Shown here in pieces: positions 35,700 through 43,573 of a stretch of DNA of 64,000 nt. The position numbers and the translations under genes were made by a program. Within the stretch, counting starts at the first letter, position 1; every line of letters starts with the position of its first letter. The stretch is taken from NCBI RefSeq assembly GCF_014171475.1, contig NZ_CP048817.1, positions 2,976,001-3,040,000 of the forward strand, written 5' to 3'. Below the pieces are notes generated by a model. That model searched no databases, had not been told where the DNA came from, and saw nothing but the letters and a program-made list of their open reading frames with translations. The DNA comes from Sphingomonas sp. So64.6b. GTDB lineage: Bacteria > Pseudomonadota > Alphaproteobacteria > Sphingomonadales > Sphingomonadaceae.

Positions 35700-36256
35700 T
35701 CGTGATCAGGGCAGCGCGGCCCGAGGATGCCGCCGCGATCGCCGCAATCTATGCGCCGCACGTGCTCACCGGCACCGTGTCGTTCGAGACCGAAGCCCCC
35801 GACACGCGCGCGATGCGCGGCCGGATGGCGGCGTCCGAGGGGCTTTACCCGTGGATTGTCGCGACCAATGGCGATGAGGATGGCGGGGTGATCGCCTATG
35901 CCTATGCGACGCGTTTTCGTGACCGCCCGGCTTATCGTTATGTCGTCGAAACCTCGATCTATGTCGCCGGCACGGTGCAGCGCCAAGGTGCCGGCCGGCT
36001 GCTTTATGAGGCGCTGATCGACACGCTGCGCGCGCAAGGCTTCACCCAGGCGATCGGCGCGATCGCCTTGCCCAACGAGGGATCGATCTCGTTGCATGAA
36101 GCGGTCGGCTTTCGCCGTGCGGGCGTCTATCGCGAGGTCGGTTACAAGAACCGCCAATGGATCGATGTCGGTTTCTGGCAATGCGAGCTGAACGACGCGG
36201 TCGTGCCGCCGATCGAACCAAAGCCGTTCAGCGAAGTGGGCGTGGTGCGGGTTTAG
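35696..36256 (+). CDS. GNAT acetyltransferase (phosphinothricin acetyltransferase-like)
   Basis: 186 residues of the PAT/MddA-like GNAT subfamily: IRAARPEDAAAIAAIYAPHV at the start, VETSIYVAGTVQRQGAGRLL for acetyl-CoA binding and the closing YREVGYKNRQWIDVGFWQ. Family members acetylate phosphinothricin or methionine sulfoximine and related amino-acid analogues. It is coupled to sppA by an ATGA overlap. Its last 75 bp are duplicated at 37480-37555 (71 of 75 identical to 37480-37554) and its last ~50 bp at 40300-40350, which makes its 3' end the left boundary of an insertion hotspot. Confidence 0.9.
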   Translation: MIVIRAARPEDAAAIAAIYAPHVLTGTVSFETEAPDTRAMRGRMAASEGLYPWIVATNGDEDGGVIAYAYATRFRDRPAYRYVVETSIYVAGTVQRQGAGRLLYEALIDTLRAQGFTQAIGAIALPNEGSISLHEAVGFRRAGVYREVGYKNRQWIDVGFWQCELNDAVVPPIEPKPFSEVGVVRV

Positions 36257-36462
36257 GGCACGTCGGTTTGAGTGGAATCTCCCCGTTTCTGTTCGTTTGG
36301 TAGGACCAAGCTCGAAAAGCTCTAGCGTCGGCTAGGGTGCGAATCCGGCGCGCCTGTAAGCAGTTGTTGGCGGGCGCCGGTTGACCCTCGCCAAACCGCA
36401 AGATCGGTCGAGCGCGTGATATCCGTGAGCGCCTAGCTGGTGTCGCCACGGAGGACAGGACG

Positions 36463-37344
36463 ATGAAGGCGGCGCTTGAAAACTATCATGCCCGGATGCA
36501 GCGAGTGCTGGACCATATAGACCGGCATCTTGACCGTGATCTGGACCTGGAAGCGATCAGCGGCGTCGCGGCTTTTTCCAAATATCATTTCCACCGGCAG
36601 TTCATGGCGACCTTCGGGTTGTCCGTACATCGCTATATCCAGCTCGCCCGCATGAAGCGCGCTTCGTACCGGCTGGCCTATAGGGACGCCCAAAGCGTCA
36701 CGGATATAGCGATGGATGCCGGTTACGACGCACCGGATGCGTTCGCCCGCGCCTTTCGGCAACGGTTCGGACAATCGCCTTCGTCGTTCCGCAAATCTCC
36801 CGATTGGGAGCCGTGGCTTGCGGCCTTCGGGCCTCTCGACAACGCCAGGAGCAAGCTCATGCAGAAGATTTTTACCCCCAACGACGTGACGATCCGCGAT
36901 GTATCCCCGACACCGGTGGCGATCATGGAGCATCGGGGCGACCCGGCGACGATCGGCGCCACAATCCAGCGCTTCATCGCGTGGCGCAAGGCCGCTGGCC
37001 TGTCCCCCAAGACAAGTCCGACCTTCAATGTCTTCCATTCCGATCCACGCACCACGCCTCCGGTCGAATACCGGATGGATCTATGTGTCGGCACCGATCG
37101 GCTGGTTGAGGCGAAAGGCGAGAAGATCGAGACCGGCATGATCCCCGGCGGTCGCTGTGCGGTGCTGCGCGTCGTCGGCAACACCGACAATCTGGAGCCC
37201 GCCGCGCTCTACCTTTATCGCGACTGGCTGCCGGCCAGTGGTGAGGAAGCGAGGGACTTCCCGATCTATTGCCAGCGCCTCGCCTTCTTCCCGGAAGTGC
37301 CGGAGCATGAGGCGGTCGCGGAACTCTTTCTGCCGCTGAAATAG
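36463..37344 (+). CDS. AraC-family regulator with GyrI-like ligand domain
   Basis: 293 residues. An N-terminal AraC DNA-binding domain with two helix-turn-helix units (residues about 8-105: LDLEAISGVAAFSKYHFHRQ, then SVTDIAMDAGYDAPDAFARA) is followed by a GyrI-like small-molecule-binding domain (VTIRDVSPTPVAIMEHRG onward). This Rob/SbmC-like layout usually senses hydrophobic or cationic compounds. GGAGGACA precedes the ATG. It is the first cargo between the acetyltransferase end and the first duplicated junction; I see no target gene beside it. Confidence 0.9.
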   Translation: MKAALENYHARMQRVLDHIDRHLDRDLDLEAISGVAAFSKYHFHRQFMATFGLSVHRYIQLARMKRASYRLAYRDAQSVTDIAMDAGYDAPDAFARAFRQRFGQSPSSFRKSPDWEPWLAAFGPLDNARSKLMQKIFTPNDVTIRDVSPTPVAIMEHRGDPATIGATIQRFIAWRKAAGLSPKTSPTFNVFHSDPRTTPPVEYRMDLCVGTDRLVEAKGEKIETGMIPGGRCAVLRVVGNTDNLEPAALYLYRDWLPASGEEARDFPIYCQRLAFFPEVPEHEAVAELFLPLK

Positions 37345-37422
37345 CGCCCTCGGACGGCGGCTTGTCCCTTCCGATCGGCAAGCGGTTACCTGCGCCGCCG
37401 ACCCGATCGGAAGTGTTGCCGC

Positions 37423-37555
37423 CGAACGCCGGCCGCGATAGGCTGGCAGGGCGAGCCGGAAGTGGATCGCGCGCGCGCGATGTGAGCTGAACGACGCGGT
37501 CGTGCCGCCGATCGAGCCCAAGCCGTTCAGCGAAATGGGCGTGGTGCGGGTTTAA
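37423..37555 (+). repeat. Duplicated gene-end junction B (TRIC end + acetyltransferase end)
   Basis: 37423-37470 matches the 3' end of the TRIC channel gene (43 of 48 bases against 40941-40988; the stop has changed to a sense codon). After a 9-base GC run, 37480-37555 matches the acetyltransferase 3' end including its stop. Both keep the orientation of their parent genes. Confidence 0.9.
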
Positions 37556-37658
37556 GGTTGGTTGGGTGGTGACGCCGTAAATTGGTGCGGCGGTTATAGA
37601 CCCGGTTGCAGGCGTTCCCGCACCTGATACCAATGGTACGTACGCTTGGAGGTTGCCG

Positions 37659-37952
37659 GTGCGCGCGTATCGATCGTTTTGTCTTTGGGCAGATGGGATG
37701 CAGGCCGGAAGCTCGGGCTCCGATAAACTCATTTACCTCATGGGGGTCATCCCGATGTTTGCCGTCCCCTTGATCGGGGAATGGTGGTTGATTCCCGCTT
37801 CTATTTTCGCCTTTGCCTGGATGGCTTTCCTTTTGTGGCGCTTCTGGGTGATGGCCAGAACAGGTTATGTCGGAGGTGATCTATCGGTGCTTCGCGAAGC
37901 CGAAGCTATCGAGAAGAAGCGTTCGAGCGATCCGCCCACAAACGGCGACTAG
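37659..37952 (+). CDS. Small membrane protein, function unknown
   Basis: 97 residues from a GTG at 37659 with TTGGAGG six bases upstream. Two hydrophobic segments (LIYLMGVIPMFAVPLIGEWW and SIFAFAWMAFLLWRFWVM) and a polar tail (EAIEKKRSSDPPTNGD). No family recognised. It follows junction B and precedes the 675-residue gene by 83 bp on the same strand, so the two may be one unit of cargo. Confidence 0.55.
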   Translation: MRAYRSFCLWADGMQAGSSGSDKLIYLMGVIPMFAVPLIGEWWLIPASIFAFAWMAFLLWRFWVMARTGYVGGDLSVLREAEAIEKKRSSDPPTNGD

Positions 37953-38035
37953 GCGCCCCTTCCGGTCATCGGCGGGCTATGCCACTCCAAAAATTAACGG
38001 CTTCCGCGTAGCCAAAACACGGCTGGGGGCATTCT

Positions 38036-40063
38036 ATGATTTCGATTTCGTCAAAGCGCTTCGGTGAAGACCTTGAGATTTTCGAGGTGAAGAATGAAGC
38101 TGGGGAAGTTTGGGCATTCGAGCCGGAAGAAGATGGGTTAGGCTGGGGAAGCGGCCACGAACACGTGTGGATTGGTAGTCCAACTCAGATTTTTCGCATC
38201 TACCATGTCGCGTCGCGTACCAAGACCGCAGAAATCTCCCTGCCGCGACAAAGCCAGAAGTTTCGAATGCTTAAAGGAAGCGCCGATGGAAGCCGTCTGT
38301 TTGTGCTTGATCCTATCGATGCCGATCAGTCCACCACTCTACACGTTATAGACCTCGCCGCTGGAAGAATTGCCGCAAGCCATACAGGCCTGCCGGGCTT
38401 CACATCGGTCGTTCCAATCGAATGGCCTGATGGGCGATTATTTATTTGGAACCTGAAGCGCCCCGATCACTCAGGAATTTCCGTCGCGACCATCGATCCC
38501 GCAAGCGGGGAAAGGGTCATCGAGATTTTAAGTACAGGACCGGCGTGGGATAGAGTCGTGCCGTCGAGTGACGGCGAGTATTTGCTGCGTCCCGATCCTT
38601 GCGCACTTGGCCTAAAAAGTGTCGGACGCAATCCGAGCAAGCTATTTGGTTTTCGGCACGGGTCGGGTGGCGATGGGCAACGATATTATGGCGTTGTATG
38701 GCAGGTCTGGAAAACAGATCCTCTCCGTTTTGTCAGGCGGATAGTCGTCGCTTGGTTGAAACCGGAGGAAATGCGGGGATCATTCGGCTTTCAACATGAA
38801 TACGAACCCGATGAAGCGTTGAAATTGACGCGCGAAATGTGGGACGTCGTTGCGAGCGTCATGGCTGATACAAACTCCAATCCGGGAGTTGGGGCACCAT
38901 CAAGAAGCTCATTCCCGAAAGAACTCGTAGCTGACGACGCGATGTGGCGACGGATTTATAACAGCTTCGAAAACCTCGGAACATCCGGCGCAGAATTCAA
39001 AGCCTGGGAAGATGATGGTGAAGCATTTTGGGTCACGACAAACGGGTATCTCTCTCGTGTAGGGATTGACGGCACTATTTCGCCCAGACTTTATTTTGAG
39101 CGGCTAGGCTTAGCTGCCAACACGACACCGCCATGCGCAGTAGAGCCTTCGTCGATCCGGCCGTTGAGAGATTATAAGGCCCAGGCGGAATTCAGCTCGC
39201 GTGGGGAGGCGCCGGGCGGCAGCGCCATCGTCGATGGCACGCCATCGGATGAGATTGTAAGGGCGATATCGCAAGGTGACGATCATTGGCGTGAATCGCC
39301 AAAGGCTATTCCTATACCTCCAGACCCACGAGGAAACCGGATCGATATTCCGCTGTCAGACTGGTCAAATGCCGCAATTGCACGCGCGATAGACGATCTT
39401 ACGGCAGAAATTACACCCGATCTTGCTCGTCGCGCCGACGATTATGAGATCGCACTGAATTTCAAAAGCGCCGGGAAGCTTATATCAGAAGCCGAGTTTT
39501 TCGACCGCCTGCCCCGTGACCGTGCCAATTTGGGGCCTGCGTTGCGCCGCTTGGTCGATCAGTACGCCGCCGCCGCGCTTCAAAGCGAATTTCTTTACTC
39601 CAACACCACCAACGGACACGGCTTCCTGTCAGGCGCCGTCCTGACGTTGGGGCTGATCGACCCGGAAGCGCTACCGACAGTGCAAGCTTATGGTCGCGTT
39701 GTCGATCGAGAGCATGAATACCAATTCGCTGGCCGGGTCGTGCCTGCGATAGTCCAAGCGCATGGCTGGTCCGATGTCATGGTCGATTTTGTGTTTTGGG
39801 TGATGATCCGAAACTATTTCAATACGCTCACGGATTTTAACGCGATATGGACGGAATGGGGCTTGCGAGACGCGTTGGACTCACGCGACCCAATTGCTTG
39901 GGCGCAAAGGGTTGTTGGCGCAAATCGACGTGCCTTGACCTCCGGAAAATTTGCTGCCGGACGGCGAAAGGGAGGCTTGAAGCAGCTTGGCTCTGACGTG
40001 CCGAAGCCTCACGATTCTTGGCTCGCGACATTTCTGAAGGAGGCCGACCGCCTTTTGAAATGA
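38036..40063 (+). CDS. Large hypothetical cargo protein, 675 residues
   Basis: No signal peptide or membrane segment. The N-terminal third looks like beta-propeller or quinoprotein-type repeats (ADGSRLFVLDPIDADQSTTL, then HVIDLAAGRIAASHTGLPGF, then VATIDPASGERVIEIL). The middle is rich in Trp and acidic residues, and the C-terminal third is helical (ALRRLVDQYAAAALQSEFLY). I recognise no family or catalytic motif. Base composition is visibly lower in GC than the housekeeping genes either side. It lies between two duplicated gene-end junctions, which marks it as inserted DNA. Confidence 0.75.
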   Translation: MISISSKRFGEDLEIFEVKNEAGEVWAFEPEEDGLGWGSGHEHVWIGSPTQIFRIYHVASRTKTAEISLPRQSQKFRMLKGSADGSRLFVLDPIDADQSTTLHVIDLAAGRIAASHTGLPGFTSVVPIEWPDGRLFIWNLKRPDHSGISVATIDPASGERVIEILSTGPAWDRVVPSSDGEYLLRPDPCALGLKSVGRNPSKLFGFRHGSGGDGQRYYGVVWQVWKTDPLRFVRRIVVAWLKPEEMRGSFGFQHEYEPDEALKLTREMWDVVASVMADTNSNPGVGAPSRSSFPKELVADDAMWRRIYNSFENLGTSGAEFKAWEDDGEAFWVTTNGYLSRVGIDGTISPRLYFERLGLAANTTPPCAVEPSSIRPLRDYKAQAEFSSRGEAPGGSAIVDGTPSDEIVRAISQGDDHWRESPKAIPIPPDPRGNRIDIPLSDWSNAAIARAIDDLTAEITPDLARRADDYEIALNFKSAGKLISEAEFFDRLPRDRANLGPALRRLVDQYAAAALQSEFLYSNTTNGHGFLSGAVLTLGLIDPEALPTVQAYGRVVDREHEYQFAGRVVPAIVQAHGWSDVMVDFVFWVMIRNYFNTLTDFNAIWTEWGLRDALDSRDPIAWAQRVVGANRRALTSGKFAAGRRKGGLKQLGSDVPKPHDSWLATFLKEADRLLK

Positions 40064-40213
40064 CACCTGGCATCGATTTGCCTGGGCCTGCCGTAAAACA
40101 CATGATTGTCGCCATAGCTGGCCTGACTGATCGCGGCCCCGCCGCCCGTGCAGAATTCACCACCTTTGGTCGTTCGCGGGTATGACGGGGACTCGATCGA
40201 AACAGGCGCAGCG

Positions 40214-40350
40214 CTAACGCCGCCCGCGATAGGCCGGCAGGGCGAGCCGGAAGTGGATCGCCGCCGCTGGCAAGGCAAAGCTGGCCGGGTCGCGATAATG
40301 CCGCCGATCGAACCCAAGCCGTTCGGCGAGGTTAGCGTGGTGCGGGTTTA
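40214..40350 (+). repeat. Duplicated gene-end junction C (TRIC end + acetyltransferase end)
   Basis: 40214-40261 matches 40941-40988 (46 of 48 bases, stop codon kept), and similarity continues to about 40297. 40300-40350 then matches the last ~50 bp of the acetyltransferase gene. The breakpoint between the two parts differs from that in junction B, so the two junctions arose separately. Confidence 0.9.
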
Positions 40351-40424
40351 GGGTTGGCTGGGATGTGAAGGGCGTAAAGTGATGTGGTCGCTATCTGCCC
40401 AAGGCAGATGTCCGCGCGAAAGTG

Positions 40425-40838
40425 TCACTGGACGGTGAACGTGACCTCGTCGCAAAATATGCGAACAGCGAACCCGTTGATGAAGCTGAGGTGAAGGCCT
40501 TCCGGCTCCTGTCGCTGAGCCATTTGTTCGTCGAGGAATGATAGCCAGTCACACTCTTCGTCAAAATATGCGATTTCGATACCTTCGTCGTCGATGCGCG
40601 TCGCGATTGCGCAGAGATCGTTGAACGCCAGGCGCACGTTGCCATCACAACTGAGGGTTACCGTCGACGGTAGACTATTCGGGTTGATGGCGTAGTCGTT
40701 TCGCTTGAATCGCAGTTCGACCGCGCTTCCGCTGAGGTCCGTGCCAAAGAGCTCAAGGTCATAAGCATTATGAAGGTCGATGAGCATGTCACCCCATTTT
40801 ACGACTGACACGCCATCGAACTGGAAATTCCGTCTCAA
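40425..40838 (-). CDS. Hypothetical cargo protein, 137 residues
   Basis: An acidic soluble protein (LSFLDEQMAQRQEPEG, IAYFDEECDWLSF) with alternating hydrophobic strands. No recognised family; its size and acidity recall small immunity or carbohydrate-binding proteins, which is only an impression. Third cargo of the hotspot, lying between junction C and the intact TRIC gene. Its codon use is less GC-extreme than the neighbours. Confidence 0.6.
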   Translation of the reverse strand: MRRNFQFDGVSVVKWGDMLIDLHNAYDLELFGTDLSGSAVELRFKRNDYAINPNSLPSTVTLSCDGNVRLAFNDLCAIATRIDDEGIEIAYFDEECDWLSFLDEQMAQRQEPEGLHLSFINGFAVRIFCDEVTFTVQ

Positions 40839-40940
40839 GGACTGCCTCCCTTAAGGTCAACCATGGGCGAAACGACGACCGCTTTCCACCACTTCCGGCC
40901 ATTCGCCGGTATGGCGGCTGATCCGAATCGCAGCGATGCG

Positions 40941-41573
40941 CTAGCGCCGCCCGCGATAGGCCGGCAAGGCGAGCCGGAAGTGGATCGCGGCCGCTCGTAA
41001 CGCAAATCCGGCCACAGTCGCGATCGTTGCGGCGATGGCGACCGGGGCGCCGAGCAGGACCAGTCCGACGTATAGCGCCGCAGACAGCGCCGCCGCCGTC
41101 ACATAAAGTTCGGGCCGCATCAGGATCGACGGCTCGCCTGCCAGCACGTCCCGGATGATGCCGCCGACACAGCCGGTGACCACGCCCATCAGCGCGGCCG
41201 GGATCGGCGGGATGCCATAGCCGATCGCCTTGGCCGCGCCGAACACGGCATAGGCGGCGAGCCCGACCGCGTCGAACCAGTCGAGCGCGGCGTCCTTCCA
41301 CCAGCGCTGCGGCGTCACCCAGATGACGAACGCGACCAGCAGACACACTGCGGCGTAGCGGCTGTCGTGCATCCAGAACACCGGGGCACCGATCAGCAGA
41401 TCGCGCACCGTGCCGCCGCCGACCCCGGTGACCAATGCGAAAAAGGCGAGCGTGACCATCGTCTGCCCGCGCTTCGCCGCGGCGAGCGCACCGGATGCGG
41501 CGAACACGGCGAGACCGGCGATGTCGAACCAGGGGGCAAATTCGGGCAGGACGTGAGTGGCGACTGGGAGCAT
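40941..41573 (-). CDS. TRIC-family (UPF0126/YadS-type) cation channel
   Basis: 210 residues with seven predicted membrane helices in two related halves (FDIAGLAVFAASGALAAAKR and FDAVGLAAYAVFGAAKAIGY), each with the GGG(T/I)-hydrophobic-RD motif (GGGTVRDLL, GGIIRDVL). Bacterial homologues of trimeric intracellular cation channels conduct monovalent cations. ATG 41573 follows CTCCCAG on the minus strand. Its 3' end converges on the acetyltransferase gene, separated now by three cargo segments; fragments of its 3' end occur at 37423 and 40214. Confidence 0.9.
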   Translation of the reverse strand: MLPVATHVLPEFAPWFDIAGLAVFAASGALAAAKRGQTMVTLAFFALVTGVGGGTVRDLLIGAPVFWMHDSRYAAVCLLVAFVIWVTPQRWWKDAALDWFDAVGLAAYAVFGAAKAIGYGIPPIPAALMGVVTGCVGGIIRDVLAGEPSILMRPELYVTAAALSAALYVGLVLLGAPVAIAATIATVAGFALRAAAIHFRLALPAYRGRR

Positions 41574-41586
41574 GGCCACCTCTCTA

Positions 41587-41745
41587 TCAAACCCCTCCCC
41601 TTCAGGGGAGGGGCAAGGGGGTGGGGCAGCGGCGATCCGGGGCTCGATGCCCCGATCGCCGCTATGGGCCTGACGCAACGAGTCTTTTTCAGCGCGCAGA
41701 CGCGCGCACCCATTCCCTACCCTCCCTTGAAAGGGAGGGGCTTGA
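41587..41745. repeat. Interspersed repeat, family 3
   Basis: CCCCTCCCC/GGGGAGGGG stems at both ends and the hairpin CCGGGGCTCGATGCCCCG in the middle; same architecture as 8048-8186 and 43320-43452. Confidence 0.8.
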
Positions 41746-42401
41746 GAAATTGCTGCCCCCAAACGCAAATAGGGGCCGGCATTGCTGCCGACCCCCTGTC
41801 GCCGCGCCTAGATTCGCTTGACCTTCCCGAAGGAAAATCCGCGCCGTCCGGTTTCGGCGGCCCCGCTCCACCTTTCGCCGCGGACAGCGACAGGCTTTGC
41901 GGTTCGGTCACCGGGGCCGGATGCGACGATCTTGCGACCATCGGCAAACCGGCCTCGGCGGCCAGCTCAAGTCAGGATCGAAACCCTGTCTCTCGCCTCG
42001 GCCACTCTCTTTCCGGATCCGTCTCGTTCATCCCTAAAGACAAACGCGCGATCTTCCGGCCTTCCTGCAGCCAACGCCCATCTCCATCACAAGGACATCG
42101 AAGGACGCCTGGAACACCTGCCTCGCCTCTTCCCGACCGCCACCGCTTTCACGGCTTTGCTCGACCGAGCACTCAACCTGCATTCCGCCGAATTCGCCAA
42201 TGGTTTCCTTGCGGCACCTGTTCGCTCCTTCGACATAAGCACTTGATGTTTCTGCGATTTCTCGCTTCCGCATCCCCTGCTTACAGTCATGAAGGTGTCA
42301 TCGAATCCGAGTCGCGCCAACAGGAAAACGACAGTGCGCGGTTGTGGATAACGTGGATAACGTGGATCGATTCCAGCCTGCATCGCTGACAATCGCCGTA
42401 G
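41746..42401. other. Gene-poor stretch of about 650 bp
   Basis: Open frames exist on both strands but none has a ribosome site or a composition I trust. The only structure I see is the tandem GTGGATAA array near its right end. Confidence 0.4.
42343..42369 (-). promoter_or_regulatory. Tandem DnaA-box-like 9-mers
   Basis: TGTGGATAA, CGTGGATAA and CGTGGATCG lie head to tail. The first is a perfect DnaA box on the minus strand (TTATCCACA) and the second has one mismatch. They lie about 125 bp upstream of a glycine-zipper gene. Confidence 0.5.
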
Positions 42402-42454
42402 ATGAACGGGTCGTTGTTTTCGGTTCATGCAACCTCAGTTAGAAACAGAGCGTT
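42402..42454 (+). promoter_or_regulatory. Candidate EcfG promoter with upstream conserved element
   Basis: GCAAC, 17 bases, CGTT at 42429-42454, close to the alphaproteobacterial general-stress consensus GGAAC-N16/17-CGTT. The preceding 22 bp contain the dyad TGAACGG...CGGTTCA, also found upstream of the paralogous gene at 43574. Confidence 0.6.
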
Positions 42455-42492
42455 ACGGACCCGGTATTGATTCAGGATAAGGGAGAAAACAC

Positions 42493-42807
42493 ATGCGTAG
42501 TTTCATCATGGCGCTTAGCGCCGCATCGCTCGTCATTCCGGCCACCATGGTCTTTCCGACCAGCCAGGTGGAAGCGAAGAAGAAGCATTACCAGTATCGC
42601 GAATGGCGTGGTCGTGACGGCCGCACGCATTGCCGCAAGCCCGACGGCACGACCGGCCTGATCGTCGGCGCAGTCGGTGGCGCATTGGTCGGTCGCACGA
42701 TCGACACGCGCGGCGACCGCACGGTCGGCACGCTGGGCGGCGCGATCGCCGGTGGCCTGCTCGGCCGCGAGATCGATCGCGGTGGCAGCAGGCGCCGTTG
42801 CCGCTAA
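42493..42807 (+). CDS. Glycine-zipper 2TM envelope protein, 104 residues
   Basis: A signal-peptide-like start (MRSFIMALSAASLVIPATMV) leads to a short basic region and a glycine-zipper segment (GLIVGAVGGALVGRTIDTRG, then GTLGGAIAGGLLGREIDRGG). The motif CRKPDGTTGLI precedes the zipper and is shared with the protein at 43574. Such proteins resemble the 17-kDa surface antigen/Rickettsia type and sit in the cell envelope. GGGAGAA precedes the ATG by six to seven bases. A terminator follows, and the upstream region looks like a stress promoter. Confidence 0.85.
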   Translation: MRSFIMALSAASLVIPATMVFPTSQVEAKKKHYQYREWRGRDGRTHCRKPDGTTGLIVGAVGGALVGRTIDTRGDRTVGTLGGAIAGGLLGREIDRGGSRRRCR

Positions 42808-42829
42808 GCGGTTAAAGCACCACTTAAGA

Positions 42830-42858
42830 GGGCGCGGCATGATTGCCGCGCCCTTTTT
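42830..42858 (+). terminator. Terminator after the 104-residue glycine-zipper gene
   Basis: GGGCGCGGCA and TGCCGCGCCC stem with a four-base loop followed by TTTTT. Confidence 0.9.
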
Positions 42859-42881
42859 CGTATCTGCAAAGGACAAACGCC

Positions 42882-43310
42882 ATGACGACACGCAGCGGAT
42901 CGGCCCGGTATGAGGGCTTCGGCAAGGACGGCAAAGGCCATGTCTCGACTCAGTCGGGTGTGCTTTCGGACACTGTCTATGGCTTCAACACCCGTTTCGG
43001 CGACGAACCCGGCACCAATCCCGAGGAATTGATCGCCGCCGCGCATGCCAGCTGCTTCACCATGGCGCTGAGCTTTGCGCTGGCCCGTGCCGGTTTCAGC
43101 GAGGGTACGCTGGAGACGAGCGCCAAGGTGACGCTCGACAAGGACGGTGACGGGTTTTCAATTACGAAGTCGGCGCTGGACCTGAAGGCGACGATCGACG
43201 GGATCGACGCGGATCAATTCGCGGAGATTGCGGCGGATGCCAAGGCGAATTGCCCGGTGTCGAAGGTGCTGAATGCCGAAATCACGCTGACGCATAGTTT
43301 GAATGCGTGA
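42882..43310 (+). CDS. OsmC/Ohr-family peroxiredoxin-like protein
   Basis: 142 residues of the OsmC family, which reduces organic hydroperoxides with two cysteines. Both are present: one in AAHASCFTMAL and one in KANCPVSKVLNAEI. Length and order fit the OsmC/YhfA subgroup. ATG 42882 has AAAGGAC upstream. Cytoplasmic, oxidative or osmotic stress-linked. It sits between two glycine-zipper genes, but a terminator isolates it from the upstream one. Confidence 0.93.
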   Translation: MTTRSGSARYEGFGKDGKGHVSTQSGVLSDTVYGFNTRFGDEPGTNPEELIAAAHASCFTMALSFALARAGFSEGTLETSAKVTLDKDGDGFSITKSALDLKATIDGIDADQFAEIAADAKANCPVSKVLNAEITLTHSLNA

Positions 43311-43319
43311 TGCCTCCTA

Positions 43320-43452
43320 GTAGCCCCTCGCTTTATGGGAGGGGTTGGGGAGGGTTCAGCGGCGGACGGGGCTCGATGCCCCGGTCGACGCTTCGCGCCG
43401 AGCGATAGCTTCGCGATCGCACCCTCCCCCGACCCCTCCCATAAAGGGAGGG
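43320..43452. repeat. Interspersed repeat, family 3
   Basis: GGGAGGGG and CCCTCCCC stems flank a GGGGCTCGATGCCCCGG hairpin. The right end carries a short AAAGGGAGGGGAGAAGAT duplication (43443-43478). Confidence 0.8.
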
Positions 43453-43487
43453 GAGAAGATAAAGGGAGGGGAGAAGATGACGCTGAA

Positions 43488-43540
43488 GTGAACGGCCTGT
43501 AGTTTTCGGTTCACGCAACCTCGACAGGCCGGTGCGCGTT
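43488..43540 (+). promoter_or_regulatory. Candidate EcfG promoter, second copy
   Basis: GCAAC, 17 bases, CGTT at 43515-43540, preceded by TGAACGG...CGGTTCA. The 35-bp block 43488-43522 matches 42402-42436 at 28 positions by my count, with the same spacing to CGTT. Confidence 0.6.
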
Positions 43541-43573
43541 TAACCCGCACTGTTCACGACCCAAGGAACGCTT

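Noticed and set aside
36320..36350. tRNA-like GGTGCGAATCC sequence
   Set aside because: Resembles a T-loop, but no acceptor, anticodon or D stem can be formed around it.
41367..42389. Open frames in the gap between TRIC and the glycine-zipper gene
   Set aside because: No ribosome site, shifting composition, and they run through an interspersed repeat.
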